From contig NZ_SZQF01000002.1 of NCBI RefSeq assembly GCF_005869935.1, positions 186,001 to 250,000 on the forward strand: a stretch of DNA of 64,000 bases, in the 5' to 3' direction. This DNA is from Winogradskyella algicola (GTDB lineage Bacteria; Bacteroidota; Bacteroidia; Flavobacteriales; Flavobacteriaceae). Shown here in pieces: positions 47,344 through 55,646 of the stretch. Numbering within the stretch: the first letter of the stretch is position 1; each line of letters begins with the position of its first letter. The position numbers and the translations under genes are program-made. A model generated the notes under the pieces. It did not search any database. It was not told the DNA's origin and saw nothing but the letters and a program-made list of their open reading frames with translations.

Positions 47344-48609
47344 ATGTTCAAAACGGTAAGCGCAGAAGAAGCGGTAAAAGCTATAAAATCTAACGACAGA
47401 GTATATATTCAGGCAGCAGCAGCAGTTCCTCAAAAATTAATCAATGCCATGTCTGCAAGACATGAAGAGTTACGAAATGTTGAAGTATGCCATTTACACA
47501 TAGAGGGTGAAGCACCTTATGCTAATCCTGATTTGAGGGATAGTTTTCATGTCAATTCTTTCTTTTTAGGCAAAAATGTAAGACATACATTACATGCTGG
47601 TAATGGCTCTTATACTCCAGTGTTTTTAAGTGAATTACCGAGACTTTTTCAAAAGAATATTATAGATTTAGATGTTGTCTTAATTCATGTATCTGAACCA
47701 GACAAGCATGGCTATTTGTCTTTAGGTGTTTCTGTTGAAGCCACATTAGCCGCTATTGACAATGCGACTACAGTTATTGCACAAGTTAACAAAAACATGC
47801 CACGCACCCATGGAGCGGGAATAATACACTATACCGAAATAGACTATTTTGTAGAGTGCGATGATGAAATACCAACTATGCACGCCTCCGAACCTTCTGA
47901 TATTGAGAGCAGAATTGGCGACTATGTTGCTGGTCTAATTGAAGATAGAAGCACGCTACAAATGGGAATTGGAAATATTCCTAACGCAGTTTTATCTAGA
48001 CTTACAAATCATAAAGACTTAGGTTTACATACCGAGATGTTTTCTGACGGTGTTATTGATTTAATATTAAGCGACGTTATTAATGGTAATTTTAAAAAAA
48101 TTAATAGAGGTAGAGCCTTGACCACTTTTTTAATGGGTTCTAAACGATTATATGACTACGTAGATGATAATCCTTTTGTAGAAATGAGAGCCTCCAACTA
48201 CACTAACAATGTCGCCTACATAAAACAAAATCCAAAAATGGTAGCCATAAACTCTGCCATTGAGGTTGATGTAACAGGACAGGTTTGTGCAGATTCTATT
48301 GGCTCAAAAATGTATTCTGGTGTTGGTGGTCAAATGGATTTTATAAGAGGCGCTTCTCTTAGTGATGGTGGAAAAGCTATTATTGCTCTACCTTCTGTAA
48401 CTCGTAAAGGTGTAAGTAGAATTGTGCCAACACTAAAACCAGGAGCTGGTGTTGTAACGACGAGAGCACATGTGCATTATGTAGTTACAGAATACGGTAT
48501 TGCTAATTTATTTGGAAAAACAATCAAGCAACGGGTAAAAGCCTTGGTAGATATAGCTCATCCAGATCACAGAGAAGAAATTGACAAAGCTTATTTTGAG
48601 TTGATGTAA
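47344..48609 (+). CDS. acetyl-CoA hydrolase/transferase family protein
   Basis: A 421-residue enzyme of the acetate-CoA transferase family that moves CoA between acetate or other acyl groups. The active-site Glu is Glu231 in GLHTEMFSDGVIDLI. Other landmarks are TLQMGIGNIPNAVLSRL and a glycine-rich GVGGQMDFIRGA loop near the C-terminus. Length is typical. The substrate pair cannot be predicted. It ends 4 nt before the end of the convergent HAD gene with no terminator between. Confidence 0.93.
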   Translation: MFKTVSAEEAVKAIKSNDRVYIQAAAAVPQKLINAMSARHEELRNVEVCHLHIEGEAPYANPDLRDSFHVNSFFLGKNVRHTLHAGNGSYTPVFLSELPRLFQKNIIDLDVVLIHVSEPDKHGYLSLGVSVEATLAAIDNATTVIAQVNKNMPRTHGAGIIHYTEIDYFVECDDEIPTMHASEPSDIESRIGDYVAGLIEDRSTLQMGIGNIPNAVLSRLTNHKDLGLHTEMFSDGVIDLILSDVINGNFKKINRGRALTTFLMGSKRLYDYVDDNPFVEMRASNYTNNVAYIKQNPKMVAINSAIEVDVTGQVCADSIGSKMYSGVGGQMDFIRGASLSDGGKAIIALPSVTRKGVSRIVPTLKPGAGVVTTRAHVHYVVTEYGIANLFGKTIKQRVKALVDIAHPDHREEIDKAYFELM

Positions 48610-48613
48610 AACC

Positions 48614-49024
48614 TTATTTGAACCAACCAAAGAGACCGCCTTTACCTTTAGGTGTCTTAATGTTTGGTTCTTCATTAGTTATCATCTGATAAATTTCTCC
48701 CCAACCAAGGATACCACCAATATTTCTATCGTCTATAAATAAGTCGGCATGGATTTTTCGGCTTCTGCTGTAATCAAACTTTTCCTCAGGAAAACTTGCA
48801 TTTACAGCATAAAACTCTATGCCGTTATCTTTACAAAAGTCTACAGCTTCTTGAAGTTTAGATCCACTTCTGTAGGTCCATAGTATTAATCTGTGACCGT
48901 CTTGCTGCAGGCGTTTTAGAGTTTCAAAAGCGAAGATTCTTGTTTTACCTATTTTTGGGTAAGCATCCTCAACTATGGTTCCATCAAAATCTACTGCTAT
49001 TATTAATCTATCCTGAAAATTCAT
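48614..49024 (-). CDS. BT0820-family HAD-type phosphatase
   Basis: A 136-residue HAD enzyme. The ATG at 49024 is chosen; a TTG four codons earlier is in frame. The nucleophile motif IIAVDFDGTIVED (Asp12, acid/base Asp14) opens it, with LILWTYRSGSKLQEAV and the metal-loop LFIDDRNIGGILGWGE later. A large cap domain is absent, so small substrates are likely. It lies 42 nt downstream of gpmI. The phosphatase activity of the family is inferred. Confidence 0.88.
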   Translation of the reverse strand: MNFQDRLIIAVDFDGTIVEDAYPKIGKTRIFAFETLKRLQQDGHRLILWTYRSGSKLQEAVDFCKDNGIEFYAVNASFPEEKFDYSRSRKIHADLFIDDRNIGGILGWGEIYQMITNEEPNIKTPKGKGGLFGWFK

Positions 49025-49044
49025 GCAATCAATCAATTAGGCGA

Positions 49045-49074
49045 CAAAGTTACAACAATGTACCATTTATACAA
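49045..49074 (-). promoter_or_regulatory. candidate promoter of the HAD gene, partly inside gpmI
   Basis: On the minus strand TTG (49072-49074) lies 19 nt before TAACTTTG (49045-49052), a good match to the Bacteroidota pattern, ending 20 nt before the ATG. The -33 part overlaps the last codons of gpmI, so the HAD gene may be expressed separately. Confidence 0.5.
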
Positions 49075-50581
49075 GACTATGTTGTGTCATAGCTTCTGGT
49101 TGTTCCACACCCATCAACTTTAAAATAGTTGGTGCAATGTCGCCTAGAATGCCGTCTTTTATTTCCTTAAGCTCTTTATCAATTAAGATTATTGGCACAG
49201 GATTAGTGGTATGTGCTGTATGTGGAGTACCATCAGGATTTACCATAGTCTCACAATTACCATGATCTGCTATCAAAATAGTTGTGAAATTGCTTTCTAA
49301 GGCTGTAGTTACAACATCTTTTACACAATCATCTACAGCTTCGCAGGCTTTAATTGCAGCTTCCATTACACCTGTGTGACCAACCATATCTCCATTAGCA
49401 AAATTAAGGCATACAAAATCTGTTTCACCTTTTTTAAGTTCTGGCACTAATGCATCTCGCAATTCGTAAGCACTCATTTCTGGCTTTAGATCGTATGTTG
49501 CAACTTTAGGTGAATTTCTTAAAATTCTTGTTTCACCCTCAAAAGGCGCTTCTCTACCACCTGAGAAAAAGAAGGTTACATGAGGATACTTTTCGGTCTC
49601 AGCAATCCTTATTTGTTTTTTGCCATGTTTTTCTAAAACTTCACCTAAGGTATCCGTTAAATTATCTTTATTAAACACAACGTTTATACCTTCAAAATTA
49701 TCATCGTAATTAGTCATGGTTACATAGTGCAAATTCAATTTGTGCATATTGTACTCATGGAAATCTTCTTGAGATAGTGCTTGGGTTAGTTGTCGCCCTC
49801 GATCTGTTCTAAAATTGAAGAAAATAACAACATCACCGTCTTTTATTGTTGCTATAGGCTTATCATTTTCATTAACTACAAGAGGTTTAATAAATTCATC
49901 AGTAACATCCTCTTCATAGCTTTGTTGAACAGACTTTAATATGTTCGTTGTTTGAGTTCCTTGCCCATGCACTACAGCATCATAGGCTAGTTTAACACGT
50001 TCCCAACGTTTATCTCTATCCATTGCATAATAACGACCTATTACAGTAGCCAGCTTACCTGTTGTCTTAGCTAAATGTTCTTCTAACTCTGAAATAAAAC
50101 CATAACCAGATTTAGGATCTACGTCTCTTCCATCAGTGAAAGCATGGACATAAATATTATCTATATTCTTCTCTTTTGCAGCATCTAAAAGCCCAAACAG
50201 GTGATTAATATGAGAGTGTACTCCACCATCACTTACCAAGCCTAGTAAATGCACGTCTTTTCCATTAACTTTAGCGTAATCAAAAGCATCTTTTAGGACT
50301 TGCTCTTCTTGAAGTGTTTTATTTTCTATAGCTAGATTAATCTTTACTAAATCCTGATAAACAATTCTACCAGCTCCAAGGTTCATGTGCCCAACTTCGC
50401 TATTACCCATTTGACCTTCTGGTAAACCTACATGTAAACCATCAGTACGTAAGCTCGCACTAGGATATTTAGTATATAACGAATCTATAAACGGTGTTTC
50501 TGCATTGTCGATAGCTGAGACTTTAGGGTCTGGTGATTTTCCCCAACCATCTAATATCATTAAAATTACCTTCTTGTTCAT
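49067..50581 (-). CDS. gpmI: 2,3-bisphosphoglycerate-independent phosphoglycerate mutase
   Basis: A 504-residue Mn-dependent glycolytic enzyme that interconverts 3- and 2-phosphoglycerate. It has the alkaline-phosphatase-type metal site: Asp11 in LDGWGKS, nucleophile Ser61 in GNSEVGHMNLGAGR, and the late ADHGNCETM and HTAHTTNPVP motifs. The length is standard. It is followed 42 nt downstream by the small HAD gene. Confidence 0.98.
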   Translation of the reverse strand: MNKKVILMILDGWGKSPDPKVSAIDNAETPFIDSLYTKYPSASLRTDGLHVGLPEGQMGNSEVGHMNLGAGRIVYQDLVKINLAIENKTLQEEQVLKDAFDYAKVNGKDVHLLGLVSDGGVHSHINHLFGLLDAAKEKNIDNIYVHAFTDGRDVDPKSGYGFISELEEHLAKTTGKLATVIGRYYAMDRDKRWERVKLAYDAVVHGQGTQTTNILKSVQQSYEEDVTDEFIKPLVVNENDKPIATIKDGDVVIFFNFRTDRGRQLTQALSQEDFHEYNMHKLNLHYVTMTNYDDNFEGINVVFNKDNLTDTLGEVLEKHGKKQIRIAETEKYPHVTFFFSGGREAPFEGETRILRNSPKVATYDLKPEMSAYELRDALVPELKKGETDFVCLNFANGDMVGHTGVMEAAIKACEAVDDCVKDVVTTALESNFTTILIADHGNCETMVNPDGTPHTAHTTNPVPIILIDKELKEIKDGILGDIAPTILKLMGVEQPEAMTQHSLV

Positions 50582-50601
50582 ACTGTATTGTTTAGTAACT
50601 T

Positions 50602-50609
50602 CAAATATA
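50602..50609 (-). promoter_or_regulatory. candidate -7 box (TATATTTG) of gpmI
   Basis: The minus strand reads TATATTTG ending 20 nt before the gpmI ATG. No TTTG at -33 spacing. The rest of the 262-bp gap to 50843 is AT-rich; I see nothing else in it. Confidence 0.4.
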
Positions 50610-50843
50610 AGGTATAGTATACGACTATAAATCTGTATTCAAAAAATTTTGAGTGTTATTTAATTTTAAAGTTATATACTACTGATTGTTATATAAATAC
50701 ATGTTTTTATGAAAGCCTTAACAGATTTGTTTTCAAAACGTTAAATGTATGTTATTTAAAATTTTGGAGTGTAACATAAAGGAAATAAAGTCGTCTCTTT
50801 AGTATAATCAAAAAACAAATCAATTAATTTTAAATCTTTCATC

Positions 50844-51242
50844 ATGAAAAAAACAGTAGTAGTTTTAGCCTTAGCATTGGGCTTTTCAATCACAAATTTA
50901 AATGCATCAAACAATCTTTTAACTTCAGCAACTAGCGAAGTAACTGTAAAAAAATTAGAAGTAAGCCCTCTATGTAAGGCAGTAGCCACTGGAGACGTAG
51001 AACTTACAAAAACCTTAATTGACCAAGGAGCAGACGTTAATGCCAAATCAAATGGCATGAGCCCTATTCATTATGCTGCAAAATACAATCGCGTTGAATT
51101 AATAAAAATATTAGTAACTGCTGGTGCAGACGTACACAAAACATGTGATTTAGGGTACACCGCTCTAGGTCATGCAAAAAAAACTAATGCTAAAGAAGCG
51201 GCACAGTTTTTGAAACGTTTTAAAAAGAAAGTGTCTAATTAA
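50844..51242 (+). CDS. secreted ankyrin-repeat protein
   Basis: A 132-residue protein with an N-terminal hydrophobic signal (about 2-22) and about three ankyrin repeats (LCKAVATGDVELTKTLIDQGADVNAKS, then GMSPIHYAAKYNRVELIKILVTAGADV, then GYTALGHAKKTNAKEAAQFLK). Ankyrin repeats bind proteins. Here the site would be periplasmic or on the surface. No partner is evident. It ends at a shared terminator with the M48 protease gene. Confidence 0.88.
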   Translation: MKKTVVVLALALGFSITNLNASNNLLTSATSEVTVKKLEVSPLCKAVATGDVELTKTLIDQGADVNAKSNGMSPIHYAAKYNRVELIKILVTAGADVHKTCDLGYTALGHAKKTNAKEAAQFLKRFKKKVSN

Positions 51243-51269
51243 AGACAATTATTTGAGTTAGTTAATTGG

Positions 51270-51302
51270 AAATGCGTCTTATTATTTAAGACGCATTTTT
51301 GT
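51270..51302. terminator. bidirectional terminator shared by ankyrin and M48 genes
   Basis: A perfect 12-bp stem (AAATGCGTCTTA / TAAGACGCATTT) with a 5-nt loop and a T-run. The stop of the M48 gene (51286-51288) sits in the loop and arm. Confidence 0.9.
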
Positions 51303-52053
51303 ATTTTCTAATAGCTTCTTTAATTTTTTCGATACGATTTTCAGGATCGGGATGTGTACTCTGAAACTCTGGAACGCGATTAGGACCAGCAGCAGCTTTC
51401 AGTATCTCCATAACACCTATTAATTCTTCTGGATTATAACCAGCATCAATCATAAATTTAACGCCCAACTCATCACTTTCTAATTCGTCGTCTCTACCGT
51501 TTTTTAAGAGTTCCCCTTGCCCAATTTGCTGCGCTACACTTCCCATATCTATTGCACCAGCACCCATGACAATAGTCTGCCATTTTTTTGAATCTGTAAT
51601 ACGTTCGTTAGAGTGTTTACCTAACACATGTCCTATCTCATGACCTAAAACACCCGCCAATTGATCTTGATTTTCTAGCTTTGAAAATAAGGCATAAGTA
51701 ATAAAAATTTGTCCTCCAGGCAACGCAAAAGCATTTATAGTTCTCTCATCTGCTAGTAAGTGAAACTCGTATTGATATGGTGTGTTTTTTGCCACACTAC
51801 TATTTACAAGCTTATTACCAACATTATCTACTAAGGCCTGATATTGATTATTTGAATGCAAACCACCATGTTGTTTAGCCATACCTGGTGCACTTTGTAA
51901 GCCTATGGCAATTTCTTGATCTGGTGATAATGAAATAGCCTGAACTCTGCCTGTGTAAGGATTTGTCTCTCTCTGACTCCAATTTCTTATAAACGCAAAT
52001 GCTACTACAGCCAATGCAATAAATATTCTGACTTTAAAATTACCTCTTCTCAT
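51286..52053 (-). CDS. M48-family metallopeptidase
   Basis: A 255-residue zinc peptidase with one N-terminal membrane helix or uncleaved signal (about 8-23). It has the catalytic motif HEIGH (138-142) inside AGVLGHEIGHVLGKHS, and a downstream ligand Glu in DELESDELGVKFM. The family degrades or trims proteins in the envelope for quality control. The C-terminus ends with the typical HPDPENRIEKIKE. Single gene, transcribed toward the ankyrin gene. Confidence 0.95.
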   Translation of the reverse strand: MRRGNFKVRIFIALAVVAFAFIRNWSQRETNPYTGRVQAISLSPDQEIAIGLQSAPGMAKQHGGLHSNNQYQALVDNVGNKLVNSSVAKNTPYQYEFHLLADERTINAFALPGGQIFITYALFSKLENQDQLAGVLGHEIGHVLGKHSNERITDSKKWQTIVMGAGAIDMGSVAQQIGQGELLKNGRDDELESDELGVKFMIDAGYNPEELIGVMEILKAAAGPNRVPEFQSTHPDPENRIEKIKEAIRKYKNAS

Positions 52054-52164
52054 ATAAACGGTCTTAGTGTGATAAATTTACAAAAGTTTGACACATAATT
52101 TCTTGGAAAGTCATCTCTGCTATTTTTAAACTTTGAAAAACATTAATTTTACACAAAGAAATAA

Positions 52165-52590
52165 ATGAACTACGACTTTAAAATATTGCCAAACAATGAG
52201 TTAGAATCTATAGTCCCTTTGGTTTTTGATTTAAATCAAGGCAAGATCAGCAAATCTGTTTTAACGCGGCGCTTTAACGAAATGAAGCATCAAAATTATG
52301 AGTGTGCTATCATCCTAAATAATAATGACATTGTTGGTGTTACAGGTCTATGGTTCTGTACACGTCATTACATTGGCAAATCTGTGGAAATAGATCATGT
52401 ATACATAAAACCTAAGCATAGAAACAAAGGGCTAGGTAAATTGTTTATGGCCTGGATTACTGACTATTGCAAAGAAAAAGGCTTTGAATCTTTAGAGTTA
52501 AACACCTATGTTCAAAATTATCCTTCGCACAAATTTTATTACAATGAAGGCTTTGAGATATTAGGCTACCATTTTCTAAAAAAGATATAG
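52165..52590 (+). CDS. GNAT-family N-acetyltransferase
   Basis: A 141-residue acetyl-CoA-dependent acetyltransferase. The acetyl-CoA loop (motif A) is HRNKGLGKLFMAWITDYC, preceded by the strand VEIDHVYIKP and followed by GFESLELNTYVQNYPSHKFYYNEGFEIL. The target amine is unknown. It converges on pepE with a 2-nt gap and no hairpin between. Confidence 0.93.
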   Translation: MNYDFKILPNNELESIVPLVFDLNQGKISKSVLTRRFNEMKHQNYECAIILNNNDIVGVTGLWFCTRHYIGKSVEIDHVYIKPKHRNKGLGKLFMAWITDYCKEKGFESLELNTYVQNYPSHKFYYNEGFEILGYHFLKKI

Positions 52591-52592
52591 GG

Positions 52593-53300
52593 TTATTTTA
52601 AAAATCCTAAATCAGAATTTGTAGGAATTTCATAAGGCTCCTTGCCGTATTCAAAAACCCTTGCATCTAAATTACCTTTTAACGTTAAGTTATTTCCTTT
52701 TACTTCTACCCAACTTCCTTCTCGCAAACCAATAACAGGCTGTGTATTAAAAGCATGAAATTCCTTTATTCTGGTTTCTCTGGTTTCACCCATATGTTTA
52801 CTATTAGGATCTGGATCTAAATAATGAGGATTGATATTAAAGGGAACCAAACCTAAGGTTTTAAAATTCGGAGGATAGACTATTGGCATATCATTAGTAG
52901 TATTCATTGTAAGGCCACAAATATTACTTCCCGCACTTGTACCTAAATATGGTGTACCACTATTTACAGCATCCTTTATAGAGGTTAACACATCATTCTT
53001 GTAGAGCTGATTTACCAAAACAAAAGTATTTCCGCCGCCTGTAAAAATGCCTTTAGCCTCTTTTATGGCTTTCTTAGGATCTTCAAAAGTGTGAATGCCT
53101 TTCACAGTTTTTCCAATTTTCTTAAAAGGCTCAGCAACCTTGGCTGTATATTCATCATGCGATATTCCACCTGGTCTTGCATAAGGAATAAATAAAATCT
53201 CATTGACAGACTTAAAATGAACTTTTAATTCATCTAAAAGATATTCTAAAGGACCACTTCCATGAACTGTTGACGTACTTGCTATAATAATTGATTTCAT
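52593..53300 (-). CDS. pepE: dipeptidase E (peptidase family S51)
   Basis: A 235-residue serine dipeptidase that cleaves Asp-Xaa dipeptides. The nucleophile is Ser122 in YLGTSAGSNICG, preceded by GIFTGGGNTFVLVNQL. The conserved catalytic His is probably in INPHYLDPDPNSKHMGETR. The length matches E. coli PepE. Its start is 4 nt from a -7 box, predicting a leaderless mRNA. Confidence 0.95.
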   Translation of the reverse strand: MKSIIIASTSTVHGSGPLEYLLDELKVHFKSVNEILFIPYARPGGISHDEYTAKVAEPFKKIGKTVKGIHTFEDPKKAIKEAKGIFTGGGNTFVLVNQLYKNDVLTSIKDAVNSGTPYLGTSAGSNICGLTMNTTNDMPIVYPPNFKTLGLVPFNINPHYLDPDPNSKHMGETRETRIKEFHAFNTQPVIGLREGSWVEVKGNNLTLKGNLDARVFEYGKEPYEIPTNSDLGFLK

Positions 53301-53304
53301 ATCA

Positions 53305-53312
53305 CAAATTTA
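53305..53312 (-). promoter_or_regulatory. -7 box (TAAATTTG) 4 nt before the pepE start
   Basis: On the minus strand TAAATTTG is followed by TGAT and then ATG. Matches TAnnTTTG with the same 4-nt spacing seen at three other genes here. No TTTG at normal -33 spacing. Confidence 0.5.
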
Positions 53313-53427
53313 ATGTTTATAGTTGTAAACTTTAAAACCAAAATCTATCACTTTAACAAAGATTTATTAAGCCTTTTTTATGAAAATTGATGAATAAGCA
53401 CGAACTTTATAAATCAATAAAACCAAC

Positions 53428-54243
53428 ATGAAACACATACTTTTTATTATAAGCTTTTTTACAACCTTTTTAATCTTTGGCCAAAATGTTGAAAGAGTTT
53501 CTGTAAACGGCAGAATTTCAGTCTCTTCTGAAGACAAACAAGGTGTCACAGTTTATAATGCTTCTTCTAATAAAGGTACAGTAACCGATGAAAATGGTGA
53601 CTTTACAATTAGCGTTGCACTTAACGATATTGTAGAGTTTGGAGCGCTTCAATTCAAAGACTTTACAATTGCCATTACAGAAGACATAATTAAGTCTAAA
53701 ACGATGACTGTTATTCTTGTTGAAGAAGTCAACAAATTAGATGAAGTCGTGCTATTACCTTTTGGATTAACAGGGAACATTAATGCAGATTTAGAAAATG
53801 TCAGAACTTATAATGTAAGCTTAGATTATGTTTATTTTGGTCTAGATCATATTGAAGATTTTGAATTTTCTGCAGATTATAAAACAAAAGCAGAAAATGT
53901 GGCTTTTAATGAAAATAATCCTCGTGTAGGTAACATGCTTAACATTGTAAATCTTGCTGGTTTTTTAGTCAGTCAAATTGCAGACATTGAAAAAGATAAA
54001 AAAACCAATGCCGAAAAAGCTATTGAAAAAACACCATTTAAAGAAGCTTTAGATAAATACAGTGTTAACTATATTCACACCAATTTTAATATTCCATTAA
54101 ACCAAGTAGATGCTTTCATAGATTATATTGAAGAAGAGGGTGTTGATGAAGAGTTGCTTGCCGAAGATAAAGAAATACAATTTTTAGAGCGTATTACTCA
54201 ATTAAGTAAATCTTTCCTTAAAGATAAAAGTGAAAAAGACTAA
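53428..54243 (+). CDS. carboxypeptidase-like regulatory domain protein, tandem copy 1
   Basis: A 271-residue secreted protein with a signal peptide (about 1-19) and a carboxypeptidase regulatory-like beta-sandwich at 24-105 (GVTVYNASSNKGTVTDENGDFTISV). A family-specific C-terminal part follows (LDEVVLLPFGLTGNINADLENV). There is no TonB plug or barrel, so it is not a receptor. Its end overlaps the next gene by 14 nt, and the next gene is a paralogue. It may be an outer-membrane-associated protein; function unknown. Confidence 0.85.
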   Translation: MKHILFIISFFTTFLIFGQNVERVSVNGRISVSSEDKQGVTVYNASSNKGTVTDENGDFTISVALNDIVEFGALQFKDFTIAITEDIIKSKTMTVILVEEVNKLDEVVLLPFGLTGNINADLENVRTYNVSLDYVYFGLDHIEDFEFSADYKTKAENVAFNENNPRVGNMLNIVNLAGFLVSQIADIEKDKKTNAEKAIEKTPFKEALDKYSVNYIHTNFNIPLNQVDAFIDYIEEEGVDEELLAEDKEIQFLERITQLSKSFLKDKSEKD

Positions 54244-55027
54244 ACACCTTTTTAGTCTTGTAGCATTAGTATCTGTTTTTTTGTTGCAAGCCCAAAGAAC
54301 AGAACTCAAAGGCAAACTAATTGCTAATGACGATGTTGAGGGCATCCACATTCTGAACAAAACAGCTTCAAAGTTTACAATATCTAACGACAAAGGTGAA
54401 TTTACCATCCTTGCTAAAGCTTCAGACACTTTATTCATATCGAGCCTGATTTATGAAAATAAAGAAATTATTATTACGCAAGAGCACATAAACTCTAATA
54501 CAATAGAAATCAAATTAGATGAAAAAGTTAGCGCATTAGACAAAGTTGTAGTTGGCAAAATACTCACAGGAAGCTTAGAATCTGATTTAGAAAACTCAGA
54601 TGCAAAAACAGAGATTAATTTCTATGGTCTTGGTATACCTGGCAACACTAAGTTACCTCTTACTCAAAACGAAAAAAAACTTCACGATGCAGATGGTGGT
54701 TCTTGGGGACATCTAGGTCTTGGCTTTGGTGTTAACTTTCATAAGCTTCTCAATAAAATCAGTGGAAGAACAAAAAAACTAAAAAACATAGTTGACCTAG
54801 ATGACAGAGACAGATGTATTAATAGACTTAGAGTTGATTACGAATCAATAATTTTTGAAAATGATTCACTCGCCAAAAACCTAAGAGATGAATATTTTTT
54901 ATTTTCTCAAGAAGATGAAAACTTTCTGAGTTTGTGCAAAGAAGATAATGACATCAAACTCTTGGAATTTTTACAGCAAAAATTAATAGCTTACAGAGAG
55001 AATTTAGATAGCGCAAATAATAATTAA
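54230..55027 (+). CDS. carboxypeptidase-like regulatory domain protein, tandem copy 2
   Basis: A 265-residue paralogue of the preceding protein, starting at GTG within its end (14-nt overlap). It repeats the plan: signal peptide (about 1-20), beta-sandwich (KFTISNDKGEFTILAKASDTLFIS) and a shared LDKVVVGKILTGSLESDLENS hinge, then a diverged tail with GGSWGHLGLGFGVNFHKLLN. Overlap implies coupled translation. Function unknown. Confidence 0.85.
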   Translation: MKKTKHLFSLVALVSVFLLQAQRTELKGKLIANDDVEGIHILNKTASKFTISNDKGEFTILAKASDTLFISSLIYENKEIIITQEHINSNTIEIKLDEKVSALDKVVVGKILTGSLESDLENSDAKTEINFYGLGIPGNTKLPLTQNEKKLHDADGGSWGHLGLGFGVNFHKLLNKISGRTKKLKNIVDLDDRDRCINRLRVDYESIIFENDSLAKNLRDEYFLFSQEDENFLSLCKEDNDIKLLEFLQQKLIAYRENLDSANNN

Positions 55028-55075
55028 CTTTGGAACACTTTTTGGTTTTTAGAAAAGAACTATTAGACATAACGT

Positions 55076-55582
55076 ATGAAATCAATATTCCTCATTTTTA
55101 TTTTATCAGTTGGCTTAACATTAACTTCTAGCAACACCAAACACGAATACTATGTTAGCGTTACCAACATTGAGCATGCCAAAGAGCAAGAATCTGTTCA
55201 GATAATCAGTCAAGTTTTTATTGATGATTTTGAAAGGCTAATCCGTGAGCGTTATGATGAAACCATTACACTTGCTGAAGACGATGAACCAGAATTAGTT
55301 GATGAATATATGAAGCGTTATCTTGAAGATAAACTTAAAATCTCAATTAACGGAAAGGCTTATAAATTTAATTTCATAGGTAAAGAGTATAAAGAAGACA
55401 TTACCTACTGCTACCTCGAAATTGAAAATATAAAAGACATAAAATCAATTAGAGTTGTTAACCGTATACTTTTTGATATTCTTCCAGAACAACAGAACAT
55501 CGTAAGGTTAAAGTTAAATGATAGAAACAAGAGTTTCTTACTCATACCAGAGAATGATGAGTGCATGTTAAACTTTAACTAA
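55076..55582 (+). CDS. DUF6702 family protein
   Basis: A 168-residue protein with a signal peptide (about 1-18) and the conserved HEYYVSVTNIEH start of the family, then SQVFIDDFERLIRER, DEYMKRYLEDKLKISINGK and KFNFIGKEYK. It looks periplasmic. In flavobacteria a DUF6702 gene usually precedes an M1 peptidase gene, as here (64 nt downstream). A TAACTTTG at 55025-55032 could be its own promoter. Function unknown. Confidence 0.85.
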   Translation: MKSIFLIFILSVGLTLTSSNTKHEYYVSVTNIEHAKEQESVQIISQVFIDDFERLIRERYDETITLAEDDEPELVDEYMKRYLEDKLKISINGKAYKFNFIGKEYKEDITYCYLEIENIKDIKSIRVVNRILFDILPEQQNIVRLKLNDRNKSFLLIPENDECMLNFN

Positions 55583-55646
55583 AAATTCTGTTAAAACACC
55601 TTAATTTCTCTATTTTCGAAATCATTTTTAAATAACACTAATTATA

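Noticed and set aside
53428..55027. Truncated TonB-dependent receptors
   Set aside because: The carboxypeptidase-like domain is followed by a non-plug tail and no barrel strands. Two such complete ORFs in tandem argue against decay.
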